DNA from: Bacteroidota bacterium
GTDB taxonomy: Bacteria; Bacteroidota; Bacteroidia; Chitinophagales; Chitinophagaceae
Assembly: GCA_013288285.1 (NCBI GenBank)
Contig: JABDCE010000003.1
Coordinates: 1-64,000, forward strand
Direction of reading: 5' to 3'
Length of the DNA: 64,000 nucleotides
Below the pieces are notes generated by a model. It was not told where the DNA came from, did not search any database, and saw only the letters and a program-made list of their open reading frames with translations. Shown one piece after another: positions 63,085-64,000 of the stretch. Positions within the stretch are counted from its first letter, which is position 1. Every line of letters starts with the position of its first letter. Position numbers and translations under genes: made by a program.

Positions 63085-64000
63085 CTACTCACTATAAAAA
63101 AACCATTTCGCCAGTTCTTTGTAGGTAGCTTTCTTTCCATACATCAGTATGCCTACCCTGTATATGCGGCCTGCCACCCACGTGGTGAACAGGAAACCAA
63201 GCACCAGCAACAACATAGACAGCCCCAACTGCCATGCAGGTACACCACCAAAAGGAATGCGTATCATCATGGCTATAGGCGATGTAAAAGGTATCATGGA
63301 CAGCCATACAGAGAACGTACTATCCGGGTTGTTCACGATCACGGATTGCGATAACGCAAAGGTAAATATCAGCGGCAACGTAATGGGCAACATAAATTGT
63401 TGCGTCTCCGTTTCGCTGTCTACCGCCGAACCTACTGCAGCAAACAATGCACTATAAATAAGATAACCAAACAGGAAGTAAAACAAAAAACAGCTTACGG
63501 TATAGACAACCGGTATGCTCTCTACTTCTTCCATTATACTGCCCATCATGTTATCGGGGTGCACATCGGCTTTAGGTGTCTGCTGCCCCATAGCTTTCTG
63601 CATCTGCGTGGCCTGCTCAGTACGCACCTTTACACCCTTTTGCACCAGGGAGCCTACTACTGTGGACAAAGTGAGCGTGAGCGCGATCCACATAATGAAT
63701 TGCGTAAGACCTACCAGCCCTACGCCTATTATCTTGCCCAGCATCAGCTGGAAAGGCTTTACAGACGATATGATCACCTCTATGATACGGCTTACCTTCT
63801 CTTCTATGACGCCACGCATCACCTGTGTGCCATACAAGAACAACGAAAAATAAATAAGGAAAGCACAAACCAGCCCCACGCCATATGAAGCATATACATG
63901 CGCGTTCTTTATGCCGCTCTCTGTCATCTGCAAGCCTTGTACGTCAATACCTTTCTGCGCGCTGGCCAGCACTGCCGAGTCTATATGCGCGTCGGCAAGC
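63085..64000 (-). CDS. ABC-2 type transporter permease, NatB-like (C-terminal part)
   Basis: The gene starts beyond the right end of the window; its frame stays open to base 64000. The visible 305 or so residues include an outer segment, then five or six membrane helices. GTQVMRGVIEEKVSRIIEVI and SSVKPFQLMLGKIIGVGLVG are the hallmark cytoplasmic loop of ABC-2 permeases of the NatB type (sodium or drug export). Helices with FYFLFGYLIYSALFAAVGSA and FALSQSVIV follow. The ATPase partner (NatA-like) should lie upstream, outside the window. The substrate is not decided by sequence. Confidence 0.9.
   Translation of the reverse strand, partial: LADAHIDSAVLASAQKGIDVQGLQMTESGIKNAHVYASYGVGLVCAFLIYFSLFLYGTQVMRGVIEEKVSRIIEVIISSVKPFQLMLGKIIGVGLVGLTQFIMWIALTLTLSTVVGSLVQKGVKVRTEQATQMQKAMGQQTPKADVHPDNMMGSIMEEVESIPVVYTVSCFLFYFLFGYLIYSALFAAVGSAVDSETETQQFMLPITLPLIFTFALSQSVIVNNPDSTFSVWLSMIPFTSPIAMMIRIPFGGVPAWQLGLSMLLLVLGFLFTTWVAGRIYRVGILMYGKKATYKELAKWFFYSE

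Noticed and set aside
1-64000. CRISPR array, integrase, attachment site, origin of replication
   Set aside because: No regular spacer-repeat pattern, no recombinase gene, no DnaA-box cluster was seen.

Overview
The window reads as chromosomal DNA of a Bacteroidota bacterium, most likely a member of Chitinophagaceae or a close relative. Support comes from several type IX secretion system (T9SS) cargo proteins with C-terminal sorting domains, PorZ-like and PorP/SprF-like secretion proteins, a TonB-dependent receptor with an N-terminal carboxypeptidase-like domain, YfhO-type membrane enzymes, the absence of Shine-Dalgarno sequences, and repeated TANNTTTG boxes (the Bacteroidota -7 promoter element) just upstream of start codons. 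I see no rRNA, tRNA, CRISPR array, prophage or complete insertion sequence.

Layout. 1-5.7 kb: the tail of a MacB/FtsX-type permease, a small lipoprotein, a GNAT acetyltransferase, an NHL-repeat secreted protein, a cluster of palindromic repeats, an orphan terminase-like DNA-binding protein, a GC-rich hairpin repeat and a DUF433/DUF5615 toxin-antitoxin pair. 5.8-22.3 kb: an accessory surface region with a LamG-type T9SS cargo protein, a second NHL-repeat cargo protein, a PaaG-like hydratase/isomerase, a PHP-type tyrosine phosphatase, a TonB-dependent receptor, and a giant gene of about 2,900 codons whose product carries 28 tandem Ig-like repeats. 22.6-38.7 kb: a TPR membrane protein, yidC, two tandem PorZ-like genes followed directly by recO, a YfhO-type membrane protein, a sugar nucleotidyltransferase, a small membrane protein, a PfkB-type sugar kinase, a flavin reductase and a YkuK-type RNase H-fold protein.

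38.8-52 kb: a type-B T9SS cargo protein translationally coupled to its PorP/SprF-type partner, an OmpR-type response regulator with a 46-codon gene behind it, pssA, purS, a 158-bp element with 25-bp inverted ends, rsmI with an apparent frameshift at an A8 run, a zinc-ribbon-like membrane protein, an M13 metallopeptidase lipoprotein, a DUF4397 lipoprotein and a TPR histidine kinase. 52-64 kb: a biotin operon bioB-bioF-bioD-bioA, a large membrane glycosyltransferase-like protein, an EGF-like lipoprotein, the iron-sulfur operon iscS-iscU-iscA, methylmalonyl-CoA epimerase, a secreted cyclophilin, an outer-membrane protein and the C-terminal part of an ABC-2 permease running off the end.

The strongest theme is cell-surface export: seven proteins carry a T9SS sorting domain, and PorZ-like and PorP/SprF-like components sit beside them. 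The most unusual observations are the 28-repeat giant protein and its single-repeat relative in a neighbouring cargo gene, the inverted-repeat element next to rsmI, the rsmI frameshift, the tandem PorZ-like genes, and promoters so close to start codons that some mRNAs should be leaderless. I did not find a clearly new multi-gene system.
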